Origin: Phragmites australis
Lineage: Eukaryota; Streptophyta; Magnoliopsida; Poales; Poaceae
Length of the DNA: 64,000 nucleotides
Assembly (NCBI RefSeq): GCF_958298935.1
Contig: NC_084932.1
Span: forward strand, 2,831,501-2,895,500
Direction: 5' to 3'
Positions within the stretch are counted from its first letter, which is position 1, and every line of letters starts with the position of its first letter. Under the pieces are notes generated by a model. It had not been told where the DNA came from, made no database searches, and saw nothing but the letters and a program-made list of their open reading frames with translations. Made by a program: the position numbers and the translations under genes. Positions 1-12,127 of this stretch are shown here, piece by piece.

Positions 1-1456
1 GAAGTCACGAGTGCCCAATATGCTGGCTAAAGTTTCTATTAATTATTTAAATATATTAATAATTTTAAATAAAAATATTCACTATAACCTTATAGATCTC
101 ATCAAAAATCACAATTTTCATTTAAAGGTTGTCTCCGACTCTATTTGAGAAGGTTATAAATTTTAGAAGATAGACTCAAATAATATCTGATTTTATATTT
201 TATTCTCATATATCTGATATCCAACTGATACATGACCCTCTGAATCTAAATCTAAATCTAATATACGATATAACTATCTAGAATCTGATCTAATATCAGA
301 AACGAGATTTGAACGTAACAGACAAGAAAAATCCAGCCAGCGTATTCTCCTAGTCTGCTCTTATGAGGATGACTGAAGAGACCCTTGACGTGACGCGTGG
401 AAAACGACGGCAGAAGAATTTTTCGTAAAGAAACAAAGGCCATGGTTGACAGTCTGATCAGCGTCGCTGCCACCTTTTTATTTCCTAGTGTGTCTGCACC
501 CAGAATGGTAGTCAGCAATCAAATATCTCGTTCTAAAAAGAATCAAATTTCAAAAAGAAAAAGAGAGGAATGGTGGACAACAATAGCTGAACCAACAAAA
601 ATTATATGATCATAGATGGTTTAAGACGGTGTCCACAGGCTAAAATCATCATGTTTGTTTGAACTCGTGCAAATTTGCACAGGTTTTGGTTTGAGCTCCT
701 CTCGACCGACGACCCGTAGGCATGTCGGAGTCGTGCTGTCCCGCTGCTGGGCCCCACCGGCTCCCTCAGCAACCGGCAGGCCAGCAGCCGAACGCGCGAC
801 ACGGATTCTCCCAACGGATTGCGAACGTCACTGACTACGTGATCCCGACGTGCCGGACCCCACCTGTCATGCGCAGCGCAGGCGGGCCACCGCCTGGCAG
901 CGAGCTACCGGTGCCCGGCCCCACACCCACAGCGACGGGCCGCTCTTTTTTTTCCTCTCTCGGAGCCACGCGGAGTTTATTCCACTCGTGTGAAGTTACC
1001 GTTCCACCCCTCCCCTCCGCTCCCGCTCTCCGCTCCCGTGCACCTGTCGCACGGACCTAGGCTCCAAATTGCCAAGAGATTCACGCTGGGTAGAGACGAG
1101 TCCATGCACCTGGTCCACCCGTAAGTGGTGCCCCCCGCGCACATGGAGCTATCGCCCATTTCCCGCCGCCGCGTGCTCCTCCTTCCCTGCACCCTCCGCA
1201 CGAACCGGAAGCCATCCGCTCCATCCATTCCGCATCAAGCTTCGTGCTTTCCTGGTTTGCTTCATGCACCGGTTCCACGCAGGAGCGAGCCGCGGCCCCC
1301 CGCGCCGGTCCTCGACCTTCTACTACTCCCCACACCTCGACGGCTCGACGAGCACCAAACCCATCTCCTCCGGTTCCGGCCCCGAGCAGTCCCCGCACGA
1401 GCTCACCATCGCCGCGCCACTGCCTCCCGCGCCGGCGTTGACTGCGGTTGACCGCC
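1..1456. other. Upstream region and 5' leader of the bZIP gene
   Basis: I see no gene here. The first 700 bases are AT-rich with a short AATCTA run near 241-262. From about 720 to 1456 the sequence becomes very GC- and C-rich, as expected for the promoter and leader of a grass gene with a GC-rich first exon. Open frames on both strands in 720-1450 are low-complexity Pro/Arg/Ser translations of this GC-rich DNA and have no recognisable domain. No convincing TATA box was found. Confidence 0.6.
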
Positions 1457-4400
1457 ATGGACCCGCGCTTCCCGCCGCCGGCGCCGTCCTCCTGCTTCGG
1501 TGGGGGTGGGGGCGGCGCCCCTGGACGCGGGCACCACCGGCGGGCCCACTCGGAGACGTTCATCCGGCTCCCCGACGCCGACCTCCTGCTCGACCCCGAG
1601 GGTGACTTCGCCTTCTCCGACCTCGACTTCCCCTCCCTCTCCGACAACTCCCCCGCCGCGTCCGACCCCACGCCTCCGCCGCCCCAGCCGCTGCCGCAAG
1701 CGGCCTCCTCGGCGCCAAGGCCGCCTAGCGGGGCCCACATGAGGAGCCTCTCCCTCGACGCCGCCTTCTTCGACGACCTCTCGCTTCATGGGGGAGGAGT
1801 GGGGAGCGGCGGCTTGGCGGGGCATAAGAGGAGCGGCTCCATGGACGGGGCGAGCTCGCCGTTCGAGGGCGAGTCCGCTCCTCCGGGCGTGCTGCCGGAC
1901 TACGCGAAGAAGGCGGTGCCGGCCGAGAAGCTCGCTGAGCTCGCGCTCCTCGACCCCAAGCGCGCGAAGAGGTGCGGAGATTTTTTTTTTTGAGCCATCT
2001 CCCTTGATTTCCGCAGCTAGAGAATAGAACCCAAGGGTGTTAGCTTGTCCTGGGTTACTTCGTGGTTTCGAGATCTGTTTTTTTGTTGTGCTTTGAGTTT
2101 TGGGGGTTTCTTATGGTGCAATTGGGGTGTAATTTGGGTTTAAAATTGTGGTTCCGTGGTGGCCTGCGGTGTGCAGGATTCTGGCCAACCGGCAGTCGGC
2201 GGCGAGGTCCAAGGAGAGGAAGATCAAGTACACAAGTGAGCTGGAGAGGAAGGTGCAGACGCTGCAGACCGAGGCGACCACGCTTTCAGCACAGCTCACG
2301 CTTCTTCAGGTAAGGGATGATGCTTTGTTTATTTGACCTGTTACTATAATATCTTCTAGTGCCCCTCCCGATTCCTGATTATCCTACTGAATGGATCATC
2401 TTTTGGTTGGGGTGTACGAAACGTATGATTGCTTCAGCCACCCCTAATTGTTTGACTGAAGCTTGTCTCGTGCTACAAGGACTGCAATAGCCAATAGGAG
2501 ATAAGCTATTATTTACCCGATCATTTGAAATTCTTTGGTCTATTGCTGTGTTGGACAAGTGTGAGCGTGTGGCAATGAACCTATCTGACTCAGCTTGTTG
2601 CATGATATAATTTACTAGAGAGACAAACGGTTTCCCTCACTTGTATCCTCTCCTTATGATTGGTCACAGTAATAGTTCGTTATTTCAGCTTACCCATTTC
2701 ACTCAAGTAACTTGGGTTTTCATGTTTTCGCTTCACTAGTCATTGATATTTGTTGAGGGTTTCCTTGAAATTTAACTTGTTTCTATCCTTAGGTTTGATA
2801 AGAACCTTATCGTTGTTGGTTCATCAAGGCTATTGTGTATAAGATAAGATCATAAAAGAATTAGGTATTCTCTTATGAATCTTTAAATTTGGTAATACTG
2901 TTGGTTAGATATGATGTATGTCCCATCTGTTTTATGATACTTCATCAATGCACTCTATCCCGACCCAGCCCCCACATATCTTTTTCCAAATTTGTTGCAA
3001 CTTGTGCTTTTGGTATAAATGATTGTTAGTTTCATTTTGGTTGAATTTAGTTTTCATTGTAAGTACTCTTTATTATTGTACATGTGAAATTTGATCTCCT
3101 CAGGAATCACAAATTTTATGGTTACTCTGTCTTACCTTTTCTAGTTTAGTTGAATAATTTTGAGGATACATCCCTCCCACTTTGAATGTATTTGTAGCAG
3201 CTTCAAATATGTCCTGCGCTGAAGTTATATACTACTGTCATGAGTATCACCAGAAAAAAGATAGCTTCCAAGTTGCCTTGATTTGCAAAATTTCTTGCGC
3301 ATATGTAAGTGGTCCATTTAACAAGATTTGGATGTTGTTTAATGATGGCCTACTAAATATATGGAAAATCAAGTATTTCTCCAGTGGTATATAAAGTAAT
3401 AATTGAGGATTCAGTAGCATCGGATAAACCCTATTAGGTTATATATTAAGTTTCCTTTGTCCCGTGTGGATCTCATGGATGTAGATACCTTGTCTAGGCT
3501 GTATAATCCTTGTAACATCATTCCCTCAGTTCAGCGCTTGCTAACTTTTAGTTACATTAAAGTAGGCACGAATATTTTAGATCTAAATTTCATTATGTTG
3601 AAGGGAAACTTTGAACAAGTCCTACGTACAGCTGAATGCTCTGGAGCAGAATGAGCTTATCCTATATTAACTCTGAATAACTGGCTAGTGAACATGTCAT
3701 TTGATAGCTGCCAAGTTAGCTGCAGTCAAGTATAATAATCGTAAATGTGTAGCCCTTTGTATATGGACAACACAACTCAAGCATTGCAGTAAATTTTGAA
3801 CTATCCAATTGATAGTCTTGTCTGCAAGTGTTCTTGTAGTTGATGTGACTATTGGGAGGTTTATTGCACCTAAAAGCAGGGTGATAACGCAGATGTCTCT
3901 GTACTTGATAGGTAGGTCACTGTCACAAACAGGGCAAATGATGTTCTGTTTGAAAGCTGATTTGATTGAAGATGTGGAATCACCAAATCAGATGGGTGGT
4001 GTTAGGCCGAAGCTTTGGTTTTGTGATTGGGGATATATACCCAAGTGTTTCTTTCTCCACAAAGTTTGGCTAGTCTTGAACATTTTATTGAAGTAGGAAA
4101 AAGAAATAAGGAAGTTCAAGAGTTAGTAAGAGTTATACTGGATTCAAGACCAGTTGGTGAATCAAGATTGGATTTTAATGCCATGTTCTTATTAGTATAA
4201 ATTTAAATTGTTGCTCCGTCAGTAATCATTCTGAGAGTTTGATTGATCATCCGGCCCATTACCTATTGTGCTACTTTGTTTTAATTAGTAATTGTCCTCC
4301 TATCCAATATTTTGTTGGACTATCTTAATAGATTGTGTTAAGCACATATCTAATATTGTCTCCTTTTGTCATGTTGGACTTTCCTTGTAATCCAGAGGGA

Positions 4401-4913
4401 TACTTCTGGTTTAACCACTGAAAACAGAGAGCTCAAACTCCGGCTGCAGGCCATGGAAGAGCAAGCTAAACTTCGAGATGGTATGTCCTAGTTTCTTTCG
4501 GAAGCTCCTAAGCCACTTTAATATAGAACCTGAAAGAAAGTTTTCTTGTTTCGAGAACATTACAAGGCAACTGATATAATCAGTTATCCTATGACCAAAT
4601 ATCAGTTCACCTAGTTAAGTAAGCAACATGTCGAATCTCCCTTTTGTTTCATGCAGCTCTGAATGACGCCCTGAGAGAAGAAGTCCAGCGGCTTAAGATA
4701 GCCGCAGGTCAAGTTCCTAACATGAACGGCAACCCCTTCAACGGAGGACTACAGCAGCAGCAGCAGCAGCAGCAGATGGCAAGCTATTTCTCGCAACCAC
4801 AGCAGATGCACTACTTGGGCGGGCACCAGGGCCAGCATCACCGTCAGAACCATCATCCCCAGAACTCTTCAAACGTTGACCAGTCCCTGAACGACTCCAT
4901 GGATTTCATGTGA
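1457..4913 (+). CDS. VIP1/RSG-like group I bZIP transcription factor
   Basis: Four exons: 1457-1971, 2177-2309, 4396-4480 and 4657-4913, all with GT-AG borders; joined they encode 329 residues. The ATG at 1457 (context GCCATGG) begins MDPRFPPP. The basic region (about residues 168-190) contains [12 protein letters not shown]; Lys at N176+8 instead of the usual Arg is the hallmark of plant group I bZIPs. A leucine zipper follows to about residue 245. Three HxRxxS motifs (Ser32, Ser99, Ser128) match the phosphorylation-dependent 14-3-3 sites described for Arabidopsis VIP1, which moves from cytoplasm to nucleus on osmotic or touch stress. The C-terminus has eight Gln, then a His/Gln-rich tail ending MDFM. 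By family it should bind DNA as a dimer in the nucleus; stress-controlled localisation is inferred. Intron 2 is long (2.1 kb). Nothing is broken. Confidence 0.95.
4752..4775 (+). repeat. CAG microsatellite coding polyglutamine
   Basis: Eight CAG units in the last bZIP exon encode a run of Gln. Such tracts are often length-polymorphic and here lie in the Gln/His-rich C-terminal tail, outside the bZIP domain. Confidence 0.9.
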
Positions 4914-5434
4914 GGAGACTAGCTCGGGCGCCTGATGTCGCACATACCAACCGCAACTAAGTACTGTAAAGGTAGCTGATGTATACCGTATTCATATGAA
5001 TCATTCGTAGGGTAGCTAGCTGTTCTTTGTACCATTAATCAAGAAGTCATTCATGCATGAAACCTATCTTCCCTTTTGTTTTGGGGGTAAAATGCCTTGA
5101 CTGTTTGACATGTTTACCTGTCGCTGTTACCATGTAAAGATGCTCTTAGAGTGAATGGAATGGTTTTCGGTTGTAAACTCGTGTAGTTTCGGGTTGCTGA
5201 AGTCATTGAATTTGCTGGTTGGATGCCTGGATCGCTGGTTGGTTCGGCCATGCTGCCGACGGGAGCAGAAGATGGTTGGTTGCTCCCATAATGCTGTCTG
5301 TGTTCCGTCACTTGACGGCATAAACAGTTTGTCGGGGATTGACATGACATGTGATGTGTTAGTGACAACTAACTTCTTGCTACTCTTTTGATCTTTATCG
5401 GAATACTTTTTTTTCTAAACACCATTACAACATG
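4914..5434. other. 3' region of the bZIP gene and intergenic spacer
   Basis: This holds the presumed 3' untranslated region (about 4914-5110) and then AT-rich spacer up to the mariner-like terminus at 5435. Short open frames on either strand at 5114-5391 have no recognisable domain. No gene is supported. Confidence 0.6.
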
Positions 5435-5539
5435 CTACCGCCATTCCATAATATGGGGCGCATAGTTTTTTTTCTGGGAGATCAAGGCTATGGTGAGCGG
5501 GAGATTCGGACGAAGAGCTGCGTCGCCTAGCTCCATCCC

Positions 5540-5720
5540 GCGCCCGCACATTGCTGCAGCCCTGTGCCTGTGCTTTTCTGCTGCCTTGTGCCCGCGTTTC
5601 TTTCCAACCCTGTGCATGTGTTTCGCTGTAGGCCGTGCCCGTGAGTTTCTGCCGCCTGGTGCCCGCGTTTTGCTGCAGCCACGCGCCCGCACATTGCTCC
5701 AGCCGCACGCCCGTGCTTTG
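5540..5720. repeat. Degenerate minisatellite, unit about 24 bp
   Basis: Imperfect tandem units of the form GTGCCCGCG-TTTTGCTGCAGCC follow one another just inside the left end of the mariner-like element. They keep several frames open on both strands, which explains the long spurious reading frames here. Confidence 0.65.
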
Positions 5721-5974
5721 CTCCTCAGCTCCATCGCTTTGCTCGTAAGCTCAGTCGCTACCTGCATGGCCATTTGCTGTCAAGTTTAGAGCCCGCTGCC
5801 TTTCTCACCAATCATAAATGGCCAGTTGCAGTGAATCAATTGAAAACTTGGCAAATTGAGTGAGATATGGAGGGAAGGAAATTTGAAAGAATAATTGAAA
5901 TTTCATAAACTAGCTACTCCCTCTCTGCTCTTCTCTCTTCATATAAATACCATAATTGTAGATGGTCAAAATTA

Positions 5975-7060
5975 ATGACTAGGTTAGACCTTAATTCTCC
6001 TACTATACCGATCAATTGGGAAGAGGTTGAGGAGTTTGAAAGACCGGTGATTGATTTAAACTATGATCTCGAGTGGGACGATGATGCGCATGGAGTCGAT
6101 GAAGAAGGTGGTGTCAGGGATGGTGCGCGTGATCGTGTGCACGAAAACGGTGAAGGAAGTGGTGCCTCGGATGGTGGTGTTGTTGCCGGTGAGGAGGACA
6201 TTGGCCATGCGCAAGGAGAGGAGGAAGGTCTAGACACCGGCAATGATCACGGTGGCCACGGGCACGCCTACCATAGGCTTGGCAAGCTCGGGCCAGTGGG
6301 CCATGGGCACGAGCACTCCTGGCACTGGCAGGCCAGGCATGGTGACGTGTCCGTGGCCACGGCAGGCTCAGGTTCGCCGGCCAAGGTCACACCGGGCGCT
6401 GGCACGGTCACGTCATGCGTGGCCATGGCAGTCTCGAGCTCGCTGACCACGGGCACGCCATGCGTAGGCTCGGGTTCACCGGGCACGATGCCGAGGACCA
6501 TGGTGATGAGCACAGCCACGGACATGGTGCGCGCGACCGTGTGCATAAAGACGGCGAAGGAGGTGGTGCCTTGGATGGTGGTGCTGTTGGCGGCGAGGAG
6601 CACACTGGCCATGTCCTAGGAGAAGAGGAGGATTGAGACGACGGTGACGGTCACGGTGGCCATGGGCATGCTTACCGTAGGTTCAGCAGATTCATATACA
6701 TCTAGTAGGACGATGCTAGGACGCACATTGCAGTCGATGATGTCGAGTTTTGTCATGCGACAGCTGGTGATGGTTTTGACATAAGGATGATTTGCCAATC
6801 GCCCAACTCTCCTGATCTCAATGTGTTAGACCTAGGTTTTTTTTTTTGCAACTCTTCAAGCCATGTTTCAAAAGTCATGTCCGAGTAATGTTGAAGACAT
6901 CGTCGCCAAGGTTGTCCAAGCTTTTGACGAGTATCCGGTTGATAGGAGCAACCTATTTTTCTCACTCACTAATCATGCATGAGAGAAATTTTACATCAAA
7001 AAGGAGGGCAACACTACCATATTCCACACTTGAAGAAGCAATCACTAAAGAGGAATGACA
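5975..7060 (+). pseudogene. Mariner-like transposase remnant
   Basis: An open stretch from 5975 to 6619 begins with MTRLDLNSP and continues with a PVIDLNYDLEWDDD segment, like the acidic DLN-rich N-termini of grass mariner transposases, then runs into Gly/His-rich low-complexity sequence. The C-terminal catalytic part resumes at about 6770-6960: the sequence at 6791-6840 translates as QSPNSPDLNVLDLGFF, the block holding the third catalytic Asp (DD39D), followed by a tail (LQAMFQKSCP...VEDIVAKVVQAF) to about 7060. The middle of the transposase, with the first two catalytic Asp, is missing or unrecognisable, and a stop follows at 6980. The protein cannot be functional. The family call is based on the NSPDLN block; confidence in the N-terminal part is lower. 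Confidence 0.75.
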
Positions 7061-7899
7061 TTCTTCCCGTTAGTTTGCAGTGTGATCCAGAAATTGTAAA
7101 CCAAGCGATTGAGTACCTCAATTAGAATGACATGTCCTAGTTTTTTTTACTGTAATGGGATGATCATCTATGGATTCCAGTTTCTGCCCACATACAACAA
7201 CAACAACAAAACATTCTTAATTTCAACTTCACCATTCACCAAGACAAAAAGTACTCAAATTCAACAAAACATCACTTAGACAGGTTTTGTAGCAACAAGG
7301 AAACAAACTTAATTTGAACTGCACTATTCACCGAAGGTGTTCGAGACATAACTATCATTTGCTAGGGAGTCCGGGACCACGTCCATGGATTCTAGCACTG
7401 AATCATCAAGATTGTTGACTTCGGCATTGGTGCTTATTTTATGTCTAGCTAGCCATTCCATGTTGATATACCCATGTTGATATGCCAAGTGCGAAGAGAA
7501 GCTTCATTAGGTAGGATTACCGTGCAATCGAATTGGTCGAAGCCGTAAATCCTCGCAGTCCACGTGTAGTCATCGTGGCGGCACTGGTAGCGAGAGCACC
7601 GTAGTCGTCTTCGCCACCTTGGGTGGTCTGTAGGGAGCACGCGTAGCTCTATGTCTTCATCGTCATCATCGTCGTCAGGTAGCAAGGAGTTGTCGCCGTC
7701 ATCACTACTGGCAAGCGCGCAAATGCCCATGACATCATCGTCGATGCCACGCTCGGAGTCATGTAGATGCTGCATGTCGCTGTCATCGCTGTCGGCGAGT
7801 GCGTGCTCCGCCTAGGTGTGTTCCTCGTCGAGACAAATCGCTCGCTCCATCGAGCTATCGCCATCGTCGTAGCAGGCGAACGCGCGATCTGCGTGGCCG

Positions 7900-7983
7900 T
7901 GTTCCTCGCCGCTACCGGTGAACGCACACTCCGCCTAGCCGTGTTCCTCGCCGCTACCGGTGAACGCACACTCCGCCTAGCCG
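7900..7983. repeat. 42-bp tandem repeat, two exact copies
   Basis: Two identical 42-bp units starting GTGTTCCTCGCCGCTACCGG lie head to tail, with more diverged copies on both sides (about 7800-8060). The 42-bp period is a multiple of three and so keeps frames open on both strands. Confidence 0.85.
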
Positions 7984-8239
7984 TGTTCCTCGTCGCTGCC
8001 AGCGAGCGCTCGCTCTGCGTGGGCGTGCTCCTCGACGAGACAAAGCCCTCGCTCCATCGAGCTACCGCTGCTGCCTCTGTCGCCAAGCGCGTGCTCCTCC
8101 TGAACATCTGGGACGAAGTGAACTCAGATGGCCTCACGAACCATATCTACATGAAGCGTCACTAGCTAAATGCAGCAGCGCTTGCAGCCATGACTCACTA
8201 ATTGTAGCAGCTACTCACGAGGCGTCACTAGCTAAAGGG

Positions 8240-8477
8240 CATGCATGCAGCCACGACTCACTAAATGCAGCAGCTACTCGTCGCCCACGCGCATGCATGC
8301 AGAGGGCAGGGGCAGGTCTGAGAGAATGGAATGTACCGGCATTTGGCGTCCTGTATTTCATGCATGTAGCCGCGACTCACTAAATGCAGTAGCTACTCAT
8401 CGCCCATGTGCATGCATGCAGAGGGAAGGGGTAGATCTGAGAGAATGGAATGTACCAGTCTTTGGCGTCCTATATTG
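8240..8477. repeat. 119-bp tandem duplication
   Basis: Copy 1 (8240-8358) and copy 2 (8359-8477) are diverged direct repeats; both start with CATGCATG and contain CGACTCACTAAATGCAG and GAGAATGGAATGTACC. A truncated third copy lies at about 8164-8219. They sit just inside the right terminus of the mariner-like element. Confidence 0.85.
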
Positions 8478-8527
8478 TGGAATGGTAGAGAAAATTTTAC
8501 ACGCCCTATAATATGGAATGGAGGTAG

Positions 8528-8914
8528 TATAGATGTATGCACACCCTCATACAATATCTATTAAAGATCAGAGATACGGATTTTGAAGATTTACAAATTC
8601 ATCATAAACGTTTTGCTGTTGACGGGTACTTCATCTAACATTGAAAGAAAATTTCACTTTGATAAGACACACGAAAACAAACCTAAGGTTTAATAGTACA
8701 ATAATATTCACCAACCATACAAATAAAGACGGTTCTCATCGGAGTACCCTTTTGACACTGCCATATAACCAGCACCATCAGAGAGGCATATTTTACTTCC
8801 CACTCCTTACAAGTGTGTTTACAAGTTGGATTGTAGTAGTAAAAAATATCAGATTTACATGGCCTACGAGTCATTCATGTGTATTCACAAGTTTATTAAC
8901 ACAGCTTACAAGTA
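8528..8914. other. Spacer between mariner-like element and hAT MITE
   Basis: AT-rich spacer. Short open frames on both strands at 8641-8925 have no recognisable domain. I see no gene or repeat. Confidence 0.5.
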
Positions 8915-8922
8915 GGCCATGT

Positions 8923-9403
8923 TAGGGATGCAAGCGGGATGGGTTTGCGGACTTTGAGACCCGCTTAACCACAATTATATTTATATTTTTACATCCACTT
9001 TTGTAATAGTGGATGGAAAATGGACATTCTAATTCTCTCGCGCGCGGGAACGGGAACTCGCGCCTCGTTCCCAACGGGCTCCAATATTTTGGGAATTTTT
9101 TTTCCCTCCGTGACTTTCTATTTTTTGGAAACTTTTTGCAAACAAACTTTTATATCAAAACTTATGATAAAAAATATTTAGCTCAAAAACTTTTGAAAAA
9201 AAGTTTTAGCTCAAAAATTTTGAGTGTTACACGCGACCTGGGCTAGTGAGCTGCCGTGGGCCGTCACGCGGGCTCGTGTGGGCCGGATCGCTCGCTTACG
9301 ATCGAGCGTGCTGGCGCGCGCCCATGGATCAGATGTTTTGGTGGAAAATAAAGTAGCATGCGAGCTCTTATACAGGTTAGTGGGCTATCCGCTTGCATCC
9401 CTA
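8923..9403. mobile_element. hAT-type MITE with 8-bp target duplication
   Basis: The terminal inverted repeat TAGGGATGCAAGCGG at 8923 is matched by its reverse complement ending at 9403. The flanking octamers are GGCCATGT (8915-8922) and GGCCATGC (9404-9411), 7 of 8 identical, as expected for a hAT 8-bp target-site duplication. The 481-bp interior has a GC-rich block (about 9040-9080 and 9230-9320) and no coding capacity. Confidence 0.85.
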
Positions 9404-9411
9404 GGCCATGC

Positions 9412-9702
9412 ACACTTACAAGTCATTTTTATACTCAGTTTGTCCAAAAAAACATACAAATACGAGTTACAATTTGTTGACATCCTACAAATCTGTTGAT
9501 TAAAATTGTTAGCCCAGTCCAATTAAGAAAGCCCATGGGCCAACGATGACACACCCAAACTATTAAGGCATCGATAGAAAAATAAGCCCATAAAGAAAAC
9601 TAGATTCCTTTGCCTCAGTCATCCCTAGAATGATTGAAATACTAGATTATAGGAGACGGAAGGAGAGTAGGGAAAGAAGTGATACGGGAATGATACTTTC
9701 TA
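9412..9702. other. Intergenic spacer
   Basis: AT-rich sequence between two transposon-like structures; no gene, promoter or repeat is recognisable. Confidence 0.5.
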
Positions 9703-10358
9703 GGAAAGAAAACATTAAATAGATAATATAAAACAAATCTCCGTTATTATTTGAGCAGACTGGAATCAGCGATTGCATAAATATATATAACATACTCATT
9801 CTTCCGTCTCTCATTCTTCAGGCTGACTGGTGATAAGGATGTTACGAATGTGCAGCTCATTGTATTCCATAGCCCTAGAAGGGCAGATATACAAGCATGG
9901 CTATATGGAAAGAAACCCATGTATAAAGGGAAAATACAAAAGGTACATATACATCTAACAAAGGAGACCACACTGAGCTGATGCTGCAGATCAGAAAACA
10001 AGAGGTTGTTCTGTTGCTGTTGTCTTCTGCTTGTGCTATGAGATGCTTTTCACATGAACCAATGACATTTGATTGGGAGCATTCCAATTTATTTTTGTCT
10101 ACTACTCCCACTAAGTTAAGCTGTGTCACAGCAATGAAGATGCCAACAAGTTTGGTTCATCTGGATGAACTCTCCTCTCACTTGTTAAAACCTTTATTTT
10201 TATCCGCACCTTGTGATGATCATCAGATTGCCCACTTACAAGTAGTAGTCCAAGAGCAAGAATGAGTATGTTATATATATTTATGCGATCGCTGATTCCA
10301 GTCTGCTCAAATAATAACGGAGATTTGATTTATATTATCTATTTAATGCTTTCTTTCC
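9703..10358. mobile_element. Foldback element with 101-bp near-perfect inverted arms
   Basis: The left arm 9703-9803 and the right arm 10258-10358 are inverted copies differing at about three of 101 positions. The 454-bp interior has short open frames on both strands but nothing I recognise. No matching target-site duplication was found beside the arms, so the class (Mutator-like, foldback or simple inverted duplication) is uncertain. The high arm identity indicates a fairly recent origin or gene conversion. Confidence 0.75.
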
Positions 10359-12127
10359 TTTTCCAGTTGCATCGCCTGCGAGCTATGATTAGGATGATAA
10401 TGAGGTGTTCCACCTGCCGGCCTTAACTCATCTGATGTCACTGACAGAAAACATGTTTCATGCGCATGCTAAGCTACTAAGCTCCCAGAGCTATGGTTGA
10501 CTAAATGGACCATTGAGTCGTTTCTACTGGTTTCCAGGAATTAATTAGAGACCTCTATGATGAAACCTTGGCAGATATGATACTTAAATACACTAAAAAT
10601 ATATACTTATGAAACTAATGCCTTCTCTTTCTGGCAAAACCTGTATACTATTGCAGTTTTATGTATTAGATTCTGAAGGTAGTTGTGTCATTGTGTCCTG
10701 TGATTATTCCAATCTGCGAATGCCATTTTAGAAGTAATTACTTTTCTTTTTCACTGCATATGATGCTTCAATTGTGCTCCGGTATCCTTTTTATTTTTAG
10801 TTGAACATGTCAAGGAGAGTGCTAAATGAGTTCACAATGCGGAGTTAAATCTTTATGATGATGCAGGTGACACTAGCCTAGCTTGTCCTTCAATACCAAA
10901 CACATCTCGGGGCAATGCAGGATCAATGTTTTACTTCATTTTGAAAAGAATTGAAACCAATAATGCTGAAGGATCACTGTAACACATCATCTGCATTTGC
11001 AACTGAAGTTCTGAACTAGCCAGTGCAAAAGCTGTACATCGTTGTACTGCATATTCAATCTGCTTCCACTGTCGTTCTCTGGGACCCATCTTATTTATTG
11101 CCACAGGAAAGTCCAGGACAAAAATCCAGGACATTGTTTTCTGTAAGTGCCCCTTTGCAACAACTCTACTTCTTGAGAAAAGCAGCATTGTCCTCTTGCA
11201 GTTCCACTGTATTAGCTACATCTCATAACTATTAATATGCTGAAAGACAATGACTACATTGACTATTTTAAGAATCTGCCAACAGTTAACTACTATATCA
11301 TCCTACAATGACGGCACTGTATGATTGCCTGGTTGGTATGAATAAAGATTTGAGTCTGGAAGCAAGTTAGTGTCACGATCTCGTTGGGTACTGCTTATAA
11401 TTAAACACACATTATAGGATATGAAAACTGTGTTTCTGCTGGTAGTATCATAAGTAAAGTTTTAAGTCCTATACATTTTTTCTGGATCAAACACATCATA
11501 AATATAGTTTTAAGTGTTATACATTTTTTCTTAATCAAATTAAATGAACTGTACGTACATTGCTGAAATAGATAGTATGGAGCTAGTTCTTGTGTACAAA
11601 TAGAAGATTGAAACATATGCTTTGCATCTAGGGTTGAATTTTAGCGTTTCTTTTTAATTGTAATGGCTACTTGACTACAGGATAGATCAACACAGCAAGT
11701 AGCAACCCAACATGGCATTTTTTATTCATATGGTCCAGCGAATGACTGGATGACTTGATGCTGACACGTAGTAAGAAGCATTTTAGGAATATGCCTTCAG
11801 CGCATTCTGAGTTCCTTCTGCTTTTCTGACAGGCCAATAGAAATGACACCGCACATGTCTGTTTTTTAATATATATTTTTATTATTTGGGAGTGTGTCTA
11901 CTCTAAAGTTGGTAGGGAGACACACAAAGAACCAAACATCTTTGGTTAGATCCATGCTGCATTAGGGCTCCAAGATCAAGACAGTTTAGTTTGCATTGGC
12001 CATGAAGGTCCACACACTACTCTCTCCTTTCCTCTCTACTGTTCTCTTCCCCTTTGCCTCCTCATGTGTATATAAGTCACAATGAAGCGCATGGACCAAG
12101 CCAGTTCATATCGTAGACAGCAAGTGA
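10359..12127. other. Intergenic region upstream of the GRAS pseudogene
   Basis: AT-rich spacer without a supported gene. A phrase of about 35 bp (TTTAAGT...TATACATTTTTTCT) occurs twice at about 11460-11530. The last 130 bp are pyrimidine-rich and include a TATA box, consistent with a former promoter and leader for the GRAS gene. Confidence 0.5.
12067..12076 (+). promoter_or_regulatory. TATA box of the former GRAS gene
   Basis: GTGTATATAAGTC lies about 55-60 bp upstream of the ATG at 12128 and follows a CT-rich stretch, the normal layout of a grass core promoter. Confidence 0.55.

Larger units (their letters stand above)
5435..8527 (+). mobile_element. Decayed mariner-like (Tc1/mariner, Osmar-type) element
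   Basis: The left terminus 5435-5460 and the right terminus 8502-8527 are inverted copies, 23 of 26 matching, with the core CCATTCCATA seen in Stowaway/mariner ends of grasses. The right end is followed by TA, as expected for a TA target; the left flank reads TG, so one copy of the duplication looks mutated. Inside are the remains of a transposase (5975-7060), a 24-bp-like minisatellite (about 5540-5720), a 42-bp tandem repeat (7900-7983) and a 119-bp tandem duplication (8240-8477). The rest has no intact coding sequence. A minus-strand open stretch at 7449-8137 reads mostly through the tandem repeats. Confidence 0.7.

Noticed and set aside
1069..1740. Long open frames on both strands around the first bZIP exon
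   Set aside because: They are out-of-frame translations of GC-rich DNA (Pro/Arg/Gly-rich) without domains, overlapping a well-supported exon.
7449..8165. Possible genes on both strands in the tandem-repeat part of the mariner-like element
   Set aside because: The frames follow the 42-bp repeat, whose length is a multiple of three; no known domain.
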